Assembly: GCA_036389275.1 (NCBI GenBank)
Contig: DASVQE010000066.1
Span: 62,001 to 126,000, forward strand
DNA from: QHVT01 sp036389275
Lineage (GTDB): Bacteria; Acidobacteriota; Thermoanaerobaculia; Gp7-AA8
Direction: 5' to 3'
DNA length: 64,000 nucleotides
Part shown: positions 57,479 to 64,000 of the stretch, in pieces
Position numbering within the stretch: position 1 is the stretch's first letter
Layout of the letters: the number at the start of each line of letters is the position of its first letter
Made by a program: the position numbers and the translations under genes
The notes under the pieces: model-generated
What the model was told of the DNA's origin: nothing
What the model saw: only the letters and a program-made list of their open reading frames with translations
Databases searched by the model: none

Positions 57479-58528
57479 CGCGGGATGGTGGTGCGAGAGC
57501 AGCGTGCGGGCGGCGGTGACGGCGGTGCCGTTCGCGTCGAGGGTCGCGGCGATGACGCGGCCGGGCGTGGTGATGTTCTGCACGCCGATCAGCGTGTCGC
57601 CGCGGCGATAGAGGCCGTCGATGCCGCTGAGCGTCTCGCGGGTGCGGTTCTCGATGCGCGGCGTGATGGCGCGTGTGGCCAGCTCGATGCGGCCGATGCC
57701 GGTGGCGTGCGCGACGTAGAGCGCGGCGTCGTTCGCGGCGAGGGCGAGGCCATTCGCGCCGGGCAGCGCGCGCTCGTCGGTGAGCCGCTCGAGGGCGCGT
57801 GCGCCGGGCGCGGCGTGCCACACGCTGCCGGCGCCCGAATCGGTCACGTAGAGATGTCCGTCGGCGGCGACGGCGACGTCGTTGAGCTGCCGCGCGCCGG
57901 CGGCGTCGAGGCGGCGCAGCAGCTCGCCGGACGCCGCGTCGAATTCGAGCACCGCATTGCGCGGCTCGCGGCCGCCCGCGCTGAGCGCGTTCGTGGCCAC
58001 CGCGTAGAAACGGGAGCCGTGCACAGCCAGGCCGAGGACGTGCGGCAGATCGTACGGCGCCACGGCGAACGCGCGCGCCGCGCCGCTGCGCGGCACCGAC
58101 ACGATCACGCCGCGCGCGGAGCTGCCCATCAGCACGCGCTGATGCGCCTCGTCCCAGGCGATGCCTTCGGGGATGAGATCGTTGCGGCGCACGCGGAACG
58201 CCGTCGTCGCGCGCACCACCTTCGGCAGCGCGCGCGCCATCGCCGCGTACTGCGCGCGGAACGCCGGCGCGTCCCAGACCCGCGCGAACTGATCGCGCGG
58301 CGGCAGGAACCCGGCGCCGAAGCGCAGCGTCTGCGCCAGCGCCGCCGCGCTCCGCTCCGCGTCGCCGCACGCGGCGAACGTGATCGCCTGAAAGTAGTGC
58401 AGCGACGCATCGGCCGGCCGCCGCTCGAGCGCCGCGGCAATCGACGCCAACTGCTCGCGCTGCTCCGGACACACCTCGCCACCGCGCAACGACATCGCCG
58501 CGAGGACCAGCACTGCAAAGCGTTTCAT
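57329..58528 (-). CDS. secreted SMP-30/NHL-like beta-propeller protein
   Basis: 399 residues. A signal peptide (MKRFAVLVLAAMSLRGG) and a helical, TPR-like part (about 20-90, ASLHYFQAITFAACGDAERSAAALAQTL) are followed by a six-bladed propeller with motifs of the SMP-30/gluconolactonase kind: IPEGIAWDEAHQRVLMGS, LNDVAVAADGHLYVTDSG and LPGANGLALAANDAALYVA. It may be a lactonase or a binding protein. Its 3' end is the parent or a member of the tandem array downstream. It overlaps the MinD-like gene by ATGA. Confidence 0.82.
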   Translation of the reverse strand: MKRFAVLVLAAMSLRGGEVCPEQREQLASIAAALERRPADASLHYFQAITFAACGDAERSAAALAQTLRFGAGFLPPRDQFARVWDAPAFRAQYAAMARALPKVVRATTAFRVRRNDLIPEGIAWDEAHQRVLMGSSARGVIVSVPRSGAARAFAVAPYDLPHVLGLAVHGSRFYAVATNALSAGGREPRNAVLEFDAASGELLRRLDAAGARQLNDVAVAADGHLYVTDSGAGSVWHAAPGARALERLTDERALPGANGLALAANDAALYVAHATGIGRIELATRAITPRIENRTRETLSGIDGLYRRGDTLIGVQNITTPGRVIAATLDANGTAVTAARTLLSHHHPALQEPTTGAIAGDRFLLLANSFVARMRPDGTIEDAATVAEPVVLSMPIAR

Positions 58529-59805
58529 TCCAGCTCGCCCCAATCGATCGTCGTCGGCACGTTCGACTTGGCGAACAGCGATGACAGCATCTCCGCCGGC
58601 GTGTAGACCCGCACGTCGCCCAACTCGCTGGCGCGCCGGTTCTTCATCGTGAAGAGCGTCCGCTGCGTGACGTAATCAAAATTCGCATAGAAATCGTCGT
58701 CCTTCTTCTGCTCGAACATCGCCCGCAGCACGTCGAGCTGCCGCGCCAGCGGATCGTCGGCGCGCGCGGCCGCCGCACCTGCTACAGGTGTAGCAGCCGC
58801 CTTCTTCTTCGCCGGCGCCGGATCGAGCCCGACCAGCGCGCGCAGATCGAGCTCCTGCTTCGGCGCCTTCTTCTTCGACGCCTCGCGCGGCAGCAGCAGG
58901 GCCGGGAGGCGGTTGCAATTTGCGTAGTGAATGGCGTCGCTGCGCGTCACCCAGCCGAGGTTCGTCACGCCGCAGCGGGCGGAAACGTTCTTGGTCAGAT
59001 TGTCGAGGAACGGCTTGACCGCGGTGTTGAACGAATCCTCGACGCCGTTGAAGAGATTCAGCACGTAATGCACGCGGAACTCGTCGATCGTGTTCTGCAC
59101 CGTGCGCGTGATCGGATGATCGCCGAGGGACTGGGCGAGATCGAGCGCGAACGCGTCGAGATTCGACACCGACGAGTCGTACACGTCCTCGACCTTGTCG
59201 ATCAGATCGTTGATCAGCTTCCACGACATCGACGCGTCGGTGATCGTCTCGAAGAACGGCGACTCCTTGCTGAAGATCAGCCGCAGCTTGCGGAAGAGAA
59301 TCGCCTTGACGATGTCGGACGCGGCCAGCGTCGCGCTCGGAAGATGCGGCGTGAAGATCAGGATTCCCGAATTCGAGAACGGCAGAAAATCGATCACGTT
59401 CGCATCGAGGCCGGCGCGCATGTCGAGCACCACGTAATCGGCCGGCAGCTCGTTGATCGCGGCGATCAGCTTGGCCTTGTGCGCCGCGCCGAAATTCGTG
59501 ATCTCGTCGATCAGGTGCAGCGGCCCGGCCACGAAGCCGAAGTCGCGCCATTCCCGCTTCGGATCGAGCTTGTCGTCGAGCTGCGAGACGCAGTCGGCCA
59601 GCGGGTCGCCCTTGCGGAAAAAATGATAGAGATCCTTCCCGATGGGGACATCGATGGCGTTCCGGATCGCCGACGTGCCGGTGTCGAGATCGACCAGCAC
59701 CGTGCGGCCGTGGCGCGAGAGCGCGAGCGCGAAATTGATGGCGAACGTCGTCTTTCCAACGCCGCCTTTGCCGGACGAAACGGGGATGATCCGCTTGATC
59801 GCCAC
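58525..59805 (-). CDS. MinD/ParA-like P-loop ATPase
   Basis: 426 residues with GTG start. Deviant Walker A SSGKGGVGKTTFAIN with the signature Lys, VLVDLDTGTSAIRN, VVLDMRAGLDANVIDFLPFSNSGILIFTPHLPS as the switch region. An insertion of about 100 residues follows the ATPase core, then a C-terminal tail with an Ala/Lys-rich linker. It differs from chromosomal ParA and from MinD (no amphipathic membrane helix at the end), so its cargo is unknown; positioning of a surface or secretion structure is possible. It is cotranscribed with the propeller gene. Confidence 0.82.
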   Translation of the reverse strand: MAIKRIIPVSSGKGGVGKTTFAINFALALSRHGRTVLVDLDTGTSAIRNAIDVPIGKDLYHFFRKGDPLADCVSQLDDKLDPKREWRDFGFVAGPLHLIDEITNFGAAHKAKLIAAINELPADYVVLDMRAGLDANVIDFLPFSNSGILIFTPHLPSATLAASDIVKAILFRKLRLIFSKESPFFETITDASMSWKLINDLIDKVEDVYDSSVSNLDAFALDLAQSLGDHPITRTVQNTIDEFRVHYVLNLFNGVEDSFNTAVKPFLDNLTKNVSARCGVTNLGWVTRSDAIHYANCNRLPALLLPREASKKKAPKQELDLRALVGLDPAPAKKKAAATPVAGAAAARADDPLARQLDVLRAMFEQKKDDDFYANFDYVTQRTLFTMKNRRASELGDVRVYTPAEMLSSLFAKSNVPTTIDWGELE

Positions 59806-59858
59806 CGCGGGCAGTCTATCCTGAGGCAGACTTCACGCTAAAATCCGCGCACCCGCAC

Positions 59859-60539
59859 ATGCAGCCTTCCTTTTTCCGGAAGTTCCCGCTCTTCGCCGAT
59901 CTCGACGATCGCGAGCTCGCATCGATCGCCAACGTGGCGAAAGCGCGCCGCTATGCGAAGGACGACGTGATCTTCCACGCGGACGAAAGCGGCGACATCT
60001 TCTGCCTGATCCGCGAAGGGCAGGTGAAGGTGACGATGATCTCTCCCGAGGGAAAGGAGATCATCCTCTCGCTCCTCGGGCCGGGAGACTTTTTCGGCGA
60101 GATGGCGCTGCTCGACGACGAGCCGCGCTCGGCCACTGTGGTCGCCACCGAGACGCTCGAGCTGGTGACGATCTGGCGCAGCGACTTCCTGCAGATCCTG
60201 GCGGAGAACTTCTCGATCACGAAGAAAGTGCTGGCGGAAATCTCGCGGCGGCTGCGCAGCGCGTCGAACCGCATCGAGTCGCTGGCCACGATGGACGTCT
60301 ACGGCCGGCTGGCGCGCTTCTTCCTCGATCTGGCCAAGGACACCGGCAAGGTGCTCGACAACGGATACGTCGCGGTGACGCGGCCGACGCACCAGTCGAT
60401 CGCGAACATGATCGGCACCTCGCGCGAGACCGTGTCGCGGCTCATCCACGACCTGATGCGCCAGAACCTGCTGCTGTCGGAAGGCAAGACCATCTACCTC
60501 AAGAAAGCAGCGCTCGACCAATTCCGCGACGAACTGTAG
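59859..60539 (+). CDS. Crp/Fnr-family transcriptional regulator
   Basis: 226 residues. An N-terminal cyclic-nucleotide-binding barrel (FADLDDRELASIANVAKARRYAKDDVIFHADESGD, GPGDFFGEMALLDDEPRSATVVA with the phosphate-binding loop) precedes the winged helix-turn-helix (TRPTHQSIANMIGTSRETVSRLIHDLMRQNLL). The N-terminal Fe-S Cys cluster of Fnr is absent, so it is of the Crp type; EMALL..RSAT suggests cAMP or c-di-GMP binding is possible. It is divergent from the MinD-like gene and touches pgsA (TAGTG). A TAAAAT at 59839-59844 may be its -10 box. Confidence 0.92.
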   Translation: MQPSFFRKFPLFADLDDRELASIANVAKARRYAKDDVIFHADESGDIFCLIREGQVKVTMISPEGKEIILSLLGPGDFFGEMALLDDEPRSATVVATETLELVTIWRSDFLQILAENFSITKKVLAEISRRLRSASNRIESLATMDVYGRLARFFLDLAKDTGKVLDNGYVAVTRPTHQSIANMIGTSRETVSRLIHDLMRQNLLLSEGKTIYLKKAALDQFRDEL

Positions 60540-61105
60540 TGCTGACCCTTCCGAACATCCTCACCCTCGGGCGGCTGCTGCTCGTCCCCTGTTTTCTGGT
60601 GGCGTCGCTGCGCGCGCAGTACAACCTCGCCTTCGCCATCTTCGTCACCGCCGCGGTGACGGACGTGCTCGACGGCTGGCTGGCGCGCCGCCTCGATCTC
60701 CGCTCGCGCCTCGGCGCGCTGCTCGATCCCGCCGCCGACAAGACCCTGATGATCTGCGGCTTTCTCTACTACACGCTGGCCGCGCATCTGCCGGTGGTGC
60801 GCATCCCCGGCTGGCTCACCTTCACCGTCTTCGTGCGCGACTTCCTCATTCTCTTCTTCGCCTACCTGCTCTACACGCGCATCCGCATCCAGCGCTTTCC
60901 GCCGTCGATCCCCGGCAAGATCTCGACGGTCACGCAGGCCGTGACCGTGGCCGCGGCCATCGCCGTGAATGCCTTCATGCCGCGCCAGATCTGGGTGGCC
61001 GAGACGATGTTCCGACTCTCGCTCGCGGCCACGCTTTTCTCCGGCTGGCACTACCTGCGGCGCGCCGAGCAGATGCTGCTTGACATCGCCGCGGAACCGA
61101 AATAG
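60539..61105 (+). CDS. pgsA: CDP-diacylglycerol-glycerol-3-phosphate 3-phosphatidyltransferase
   Basis: 188 residues, GTG start. A CDP-alcohol phosphatidyltransferase with the motif DGWLARRLDLRSRLGALLDPAADK (D..DG.AR, G...D...D) near residue 43, and NILTLGRLLLVP at the N-terminus. It makes phosphatidylglycerol phosphate for membrane phospholipids and has about five membrane segments. The start shares one base with the Crp-gene stop. A hairpin (CCCGTT / AACGGG, 61114-61132) follows before tRNA-Lys. Confidence 0.9.
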   Translation: MLTLPNILTLGRLLLVPCFLVASLRAQYNLAFAIFVTAAVTDVLDGWLARRLDLRSRLGALLDPAADKTLMICGFLYYTLAAHLPVVRIPGWLTFTVFVRDFLILFFAYLLYTRIRIQRFPPSIPGKISTVTQAVTVAAAIAVNAFMPRQIWVAETMFRLSLAATLFSGWHYLRRAEQMLLDIAAEPK

Positions 61106-61138
61106 TTTCCGCTCCCGTTTGTTTGGAACGGGTCCCGA

Positions 61139-61214
61139 GCCTCCATAGCTCAATTGGTAGAGCAGCGGACTCTTAATCCGTTGGTTCTAGGTTCGAGTCC
61201 TAGTGGGGGCACCA
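61139..61214 (+). tRNA. tRNA-Lys (anticodon CTT)
   Basis: 76 bases. Acceptor GCCTCCA pairs with TGGGGGC, the D arm is GCTC-AATTGGTA-GAGC, the anticodon arm GCGGA-CTCTTAA-TCCGT reads CTT, and the T arm CTAGG-TTCGAGT-CCTAG is intact. CCA is encoded. It reads AAG codons. Confidence 0.95.
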
Positions 61215-61231
61215 AATCGACATACGATTAC

Positions 61232-61258
61232 AGGACTGAGGACTCCTCGGTCCTTTTT
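61232..61258 (+). terminator. intrinsic terminator between the two tRNA genes
   Basis: Hairpin AGGACTGAGG / CCTCGGTCCT (61232-61254, one G-U-type pair, three-base loop) followed by five T (61254-61258). It should end the upstream pgsA/tRNA-Lys transcript and isolate tRNA-Leu. Confidence 0.82.
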
Positions 61259-61267
61259 GCCATTTGG

Positions 61268-61353
61268 GCGAAAGTGGCGGAATTGGCAGACGCGCTGGAC
61301 TTAGGATCCAGTGGCCCAAAGCCGTGTGGGTTCGAGTCCCACCTTTCGCACCA
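61268..61353 (+). tRNA. tRNA-Leu (anticodon TAG)
   Basis: 86 bases with a long variable arm, as expected for a leucine tRNA. Acceptor GCGAAAG pairs with CTTTCGC, the anticodon arm CTGGA-CTTAGGA-TCCAG reads TAG, the T arm GTGGG-TTCGAGT-CCCAC is intact, and CCA is encoded. It reads CTA (and perhaps other CTN) codons. Only 14 bases separate it from tig. Confidence 0.95.
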
Positions 61354-61367
61354 TTAATCACACACAT

Positions 61368-62642
61368 ATGACAGTACTGAATTTCGAAGACCTTTCTCCG
61401 GTACAGAAAACGATCGAGGTGGAGATCCCGGCGGAGCTGCTCTCGCGCGAGGCCGACCGCGTCACGAGCGAGTTCGGGCGCCAGGCGAAGGTGCCCGGCT
61501 TCCGTCCCGGCAAGGTGCCGACCAGCGTCGTGCGCAACCGCTTCGCCAAGGAGATTCAGGAAGAGGTCGTGAGCCGCGTCCTCGGCCAGAGCTTCCGCGA
61601 CGCGGTGAAGGAGAAAGACCTCGAGCCGGTCGGCGAGCCGCAGCTCGAGCATCTCGATCCGTTCATCGACGGCGCGCCGATGAAGTTCAAGGCGCGCTTC
61701 GAGGTCAAGCCGCGCATCGAGCTCGGCGAGTACCGCGGACTGGCCGTCGAGGATCCGAAGATCGAAGTGACCGAGACCGACATCGAGGCGATGGTCGAGC
61801 GGCTGCGCGACTCGCTCAGCCACGTCCGTCCGATCGAAGACCGCGGCGCGCAGGACGGCGACGTGGCCGTGATCGAAGCCGTGGCCACGCCCGAGGGCGG
61901 CGAGGCGAAGACGCAGCACGGCGAGATCACCATCGGCGACGACACGCCGATGCCGCAGCTCCACGAGAAGCTGCAGGGCGTCAAGCCGGGCGATCCGCCG
62001 ATCGAGTTCGAGCAGACCTTCGACGAGAACGCCGCGAACGAAGAGTGGCGCGGGAAGAAGGTCTCGTTCAGCGTGACCCTGCGCTCGCTCGCGCAGCGCG
62101 AGAAGCCGGACGTCACCGACGACTTCGCGAAGAGCGTCGGCGCCGGTTGGGAGACGGCCGACCAGATGCGCGAGGCGATCGCCGCCGACATCCGCCGCCA
62201 CCGCGAGGCGGAGGCGCTGCGCTTCAAGCGGAATCAGGTCAGCGAGAAACTCCTCGCCGCGCATCCGTTCGACGTGCCGGAGTCGCTGGTCGAGGACGAG
62301 CTCGGGAAGTCGCTCAACAACTACGCGCGCTACCTCGTCTCGCAGGGCGTCGACCTGCAGAACGCGCAGGTCGACTGGCGCAAGATGGGTGAGGAGTTCC
62401 GCCCCGAGGCCATCAAGCGCGTGAAGCGCTCGCTCATCCTCGAGGCCATCGCGCGCAAGGAAAAGATCGAGGTGAGCGACGTCGAAGTCGACGCCGAGAT
62501 CCGCCGCGCCGCGCGCGAACAGCAGCGCGAGTTCGCCGACGTCAAGCACCACCTCAAGCACGACGGCGGCTATGAATCGCTGCGCGCGTCGATGGCGCAG
62601 GACCGCGCCCTGGAGCTGGTGCTGAGCGAAGCGAAGTCGTAG
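61368..62642 (+). CDS. tig: trigger factor (ribosome-associated chaperone)
   Basis: 424 residues. The N-terminal ribosome-binding domain contains GFRPGKVPTSVVRNRFAKEI (the GFRxGKxP tip that docks on L23). The PPIase-like domain spans about 150-240, and the helical C-terminal domain follows. It binds nascent chains as they leave the ribosome. It starts at the ATG 14 bases after tRNA-Leu without a clear ribosome site. The tig-clpP-clpX order is a very common bacterial arrangement. Confidence 0.96.
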   Translation: MTVLNFEDLSPVQKTIEVEIPAELLSREADRVTSEFGRQAKVPGFRPGKVPTSVVRNRFAKEIQEEVVSRVLGQSFRDAVKEKDLEPVGEPQLEHLDPFIDGAPMKFKARFEVKPRIELGEYRGLAVEDPKIEVTETDIEAMVERLRDSLSHVRPIEDRGAQDGDVAVIEAVATPEGGEAKTQHGEITIGDDTPMPQLHEKLQGVKPGDPPIEFEQTFDENAANEEWRGKKVSFSVTLRSLAQREKPDVTDDFAKSVGAGWETADQMREAIAADIRRHREAEALRFKRNQVSEKLLAAHPFDVPESLVEDELGKSLNNYARYLVSQGVDLQNAQVDWRKMGEEFRPEAIKRVKRSLILEAIARKEKIEVSDVEVDAEIRRAAREQQREFADVKHHLKHDGGYESLRASMAQDRALELVLSEAKS

Positions 62643-62720
62643 CCGGGGCGGCCAGGCAGCGAGGAATTCGGTAGCGGCCTTTGCGATTGAGCTAGGCTGC
62701 TCGAAGGAGGATTCGCTGCA

Positions 62721-63308
62721 ATGGTTCTCATCCCGATGGTCGTAGAGCAAACCTCTCGCGGAGAGCGCGCCTACGACATCTACTCACGCCTGCTCAAAGA
62801 CAACGTCATCTTCCTCGGTCAGCCGATCGACGACAACGTCTCGAACCTGATCATCGCCCAGCTGCTGTTCCTCGAAGCCGAGAACCCCGAGAAGGACATC
62901 TCCATCTACATCAACTCGCCGGGCGGCTCCATCACCTCCGGCCTGGCCATCTACGACACCATGCAGTACGTCAAGCCCGACATCGCCACCATCTGCATCG
63001 GCCAGGCGGCGTCGATGGCCGCGGTGCTGCTCGCCGCCGGCACGAAAGGGAAGCGCTACTGCCTCCCGAACTCGCGCGTGCTCATCCACCAGCCGCTCAT
63101 GCACGGCCTCGGCGGGCAGGCCACCGAGATCGACATCCATGCGCGCGACATCATGCAGATGAAAGCGCGCCTCAACTCGATCCTCGCCAACCACACCGGC
63201 CAGCCGATCGAGAAGATCGACAAGGACACCGACCGCGACTACATCCTCCAGGCGCCGCAGGCTCAGGAGTACGGCCTGGTGGACCTGGTGATCGCCAAGC
63301 GGGATTAG
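62721..63308 (+). CDS. clpP: ATP-dependent Clp protease proteolytic subunit
   Basis: 195 residues. Serine protease with the catalytic Ser in QAASMAAVLLAAG, His in NSRVLIHQPLM and Asp in KDTDRDYIL; YINSPGGSITSGLAIYDTM forms the oxyanion region. It assembles as a double heptameric ring and degrades unfolded or tagged proteins fed by ClpX. AAGGAGG ten bases upstream makes a strong ribosome site. Full length for the family. Confidence 0.98.
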   Translation: MVLIPMVVEQTSRGERAYDIYSRLLKDNVIFLGQPIDDNVSNLIIAQLLFLEAENPEKDISIYINSPGGSITSGLAIYDTMQYVKPDIATICIGQAASMAAVLLAAGTKGKRYCLPNSRVLIHQPLMHGLGGQATEIDIHARDIMQMKARLNSILANHTGQPIEKIDKDTDRDYILQAPQAQEYGLVDLVIAKRD

Positions 63309-63325
63309 TTCCGTCCACCGGCGAG

Positions 63326-63355
63326 TTGACTTGAAGCAACGCTCAGGAGTTCAAT
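63326..63355 (+). promoter_or_regulatory. possible clpX promoter
   Basis: TTGACT (63326-63331) and TTCAAT (63350-63355) with an 18-base spacer, in the 81-base clpP-clpX gap. The -10 box is weak. A GCTCAG...CTGAGC hairpin at 63341-63361 overlaps it and could instead be a processing or attenuation site. Confidence 0.3.
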
Positions 63356-63389
63356 CTGAGCGACCACAGGAAAAAGGATCCAATCGGAC

Positions 63390-64000
<611 letters not shown>

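Overview
The window is a compact, very GC-rich bacterial chromosome segment. About 70 protein genes and two tRNAs are packed into 64 kb. Neighbouring genes overlap by 1 to 28 bases again and again (ATGA, GTGA and TGATG junctions), and GTG or TTG starts are common. No ribosomal RNA, prophage, insertion sequence or CRISPR array is visible. Codon and GC style, CarD, a methylmalonyl-CoA epimerase, an lpxH-like gene (a diderm envelope), large secreted beta-propeller proteins and YfhO-type membrane proteins suggest an Acidobacteriota-like diderm. This placement is inference from gene content only.

Layout. 1-7 kb: CNNM protein, aroA, PhnP-like hydrolase, lpxH-like and small macro-domain genes (minus strand), a J-domain chaperone, and glgC-rph (plus). 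7-15 kb, minus strand: two tandem YfhO-like membrane proteins, tyrA, a lipoprotein, a small unknown gene, methylmalonyl-CoA epimerase, queE and queC. 15-22.8 kb, plus strand: nucleoside catabolism (deoA, deoB) with a BrnT/BrnA toxin-antitoxin pair between the two genes, a secreted protein, carD with a clear promoter and terminator, a DUF4142 lipoprotein, lipA, xerD and a lytic transglycosylase. 22.9-31.9 kb: methyltransferase, RsbU-type phosphatase, crotonase, secreted beta-propeller, amidohydrolase and mutY, mostly minus strand. 31.9-38 kb: a gas vesicle operon (three gvpF/L genes, gvpG, a double ArsA-type ATPase, a gvpS/M-like gene, gvpK, gvpJ, gvpA) ending with a cupin lipoprotein. 38-42.6 kb: S9 peptidase, a degenerate alkaline-phosphatase-like membrane protein and an M50 protease. 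42.7-47 kb: a small protein ending in RAPGARA just upstream of secA, then two HEPN/MNT toxin-antitoxin pairs. 47-56 kb: DinB-like and DedA genes, then a small type II polyketide/fatty-acid-like cluster with two flavin halogenase-like proteins, acyl ligase, ACP, hotdog protein, ketosynthase, a ketosynthase-like partner without catalytic residues, and a glycosyltransferase. 56-59.8 kb: a small unknown gene, a six-unit tandem array of a gene 3' end, its parent beta-propeller gene and a MinD-like ATPase. 59.9-64 kb: a Crp-family regulator, pgsA, tRNA-Lys, tRNA-Leu, tig, clpP and clpX (cut by the window end).

Three kinds of repeat stand out. First, hairpins whose arms are tandem 7- or 8-base units occur at five places. 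Two of them lie in frame inside genes, and two 6 kb apart have identical 31-base arms. Second, a 17-base palindrome, TTTGCG-N5-CGCAAA, occurs six times between 12 and 30 kb and nowhere else. Third, the tandem 3'-end array lies at 56.6-57.5 kb. The strongest candidate for an undescribed regulatory system is the small RAPG-ended protein in front of secA, which looks like a SecM-type translation-arrest sensor.
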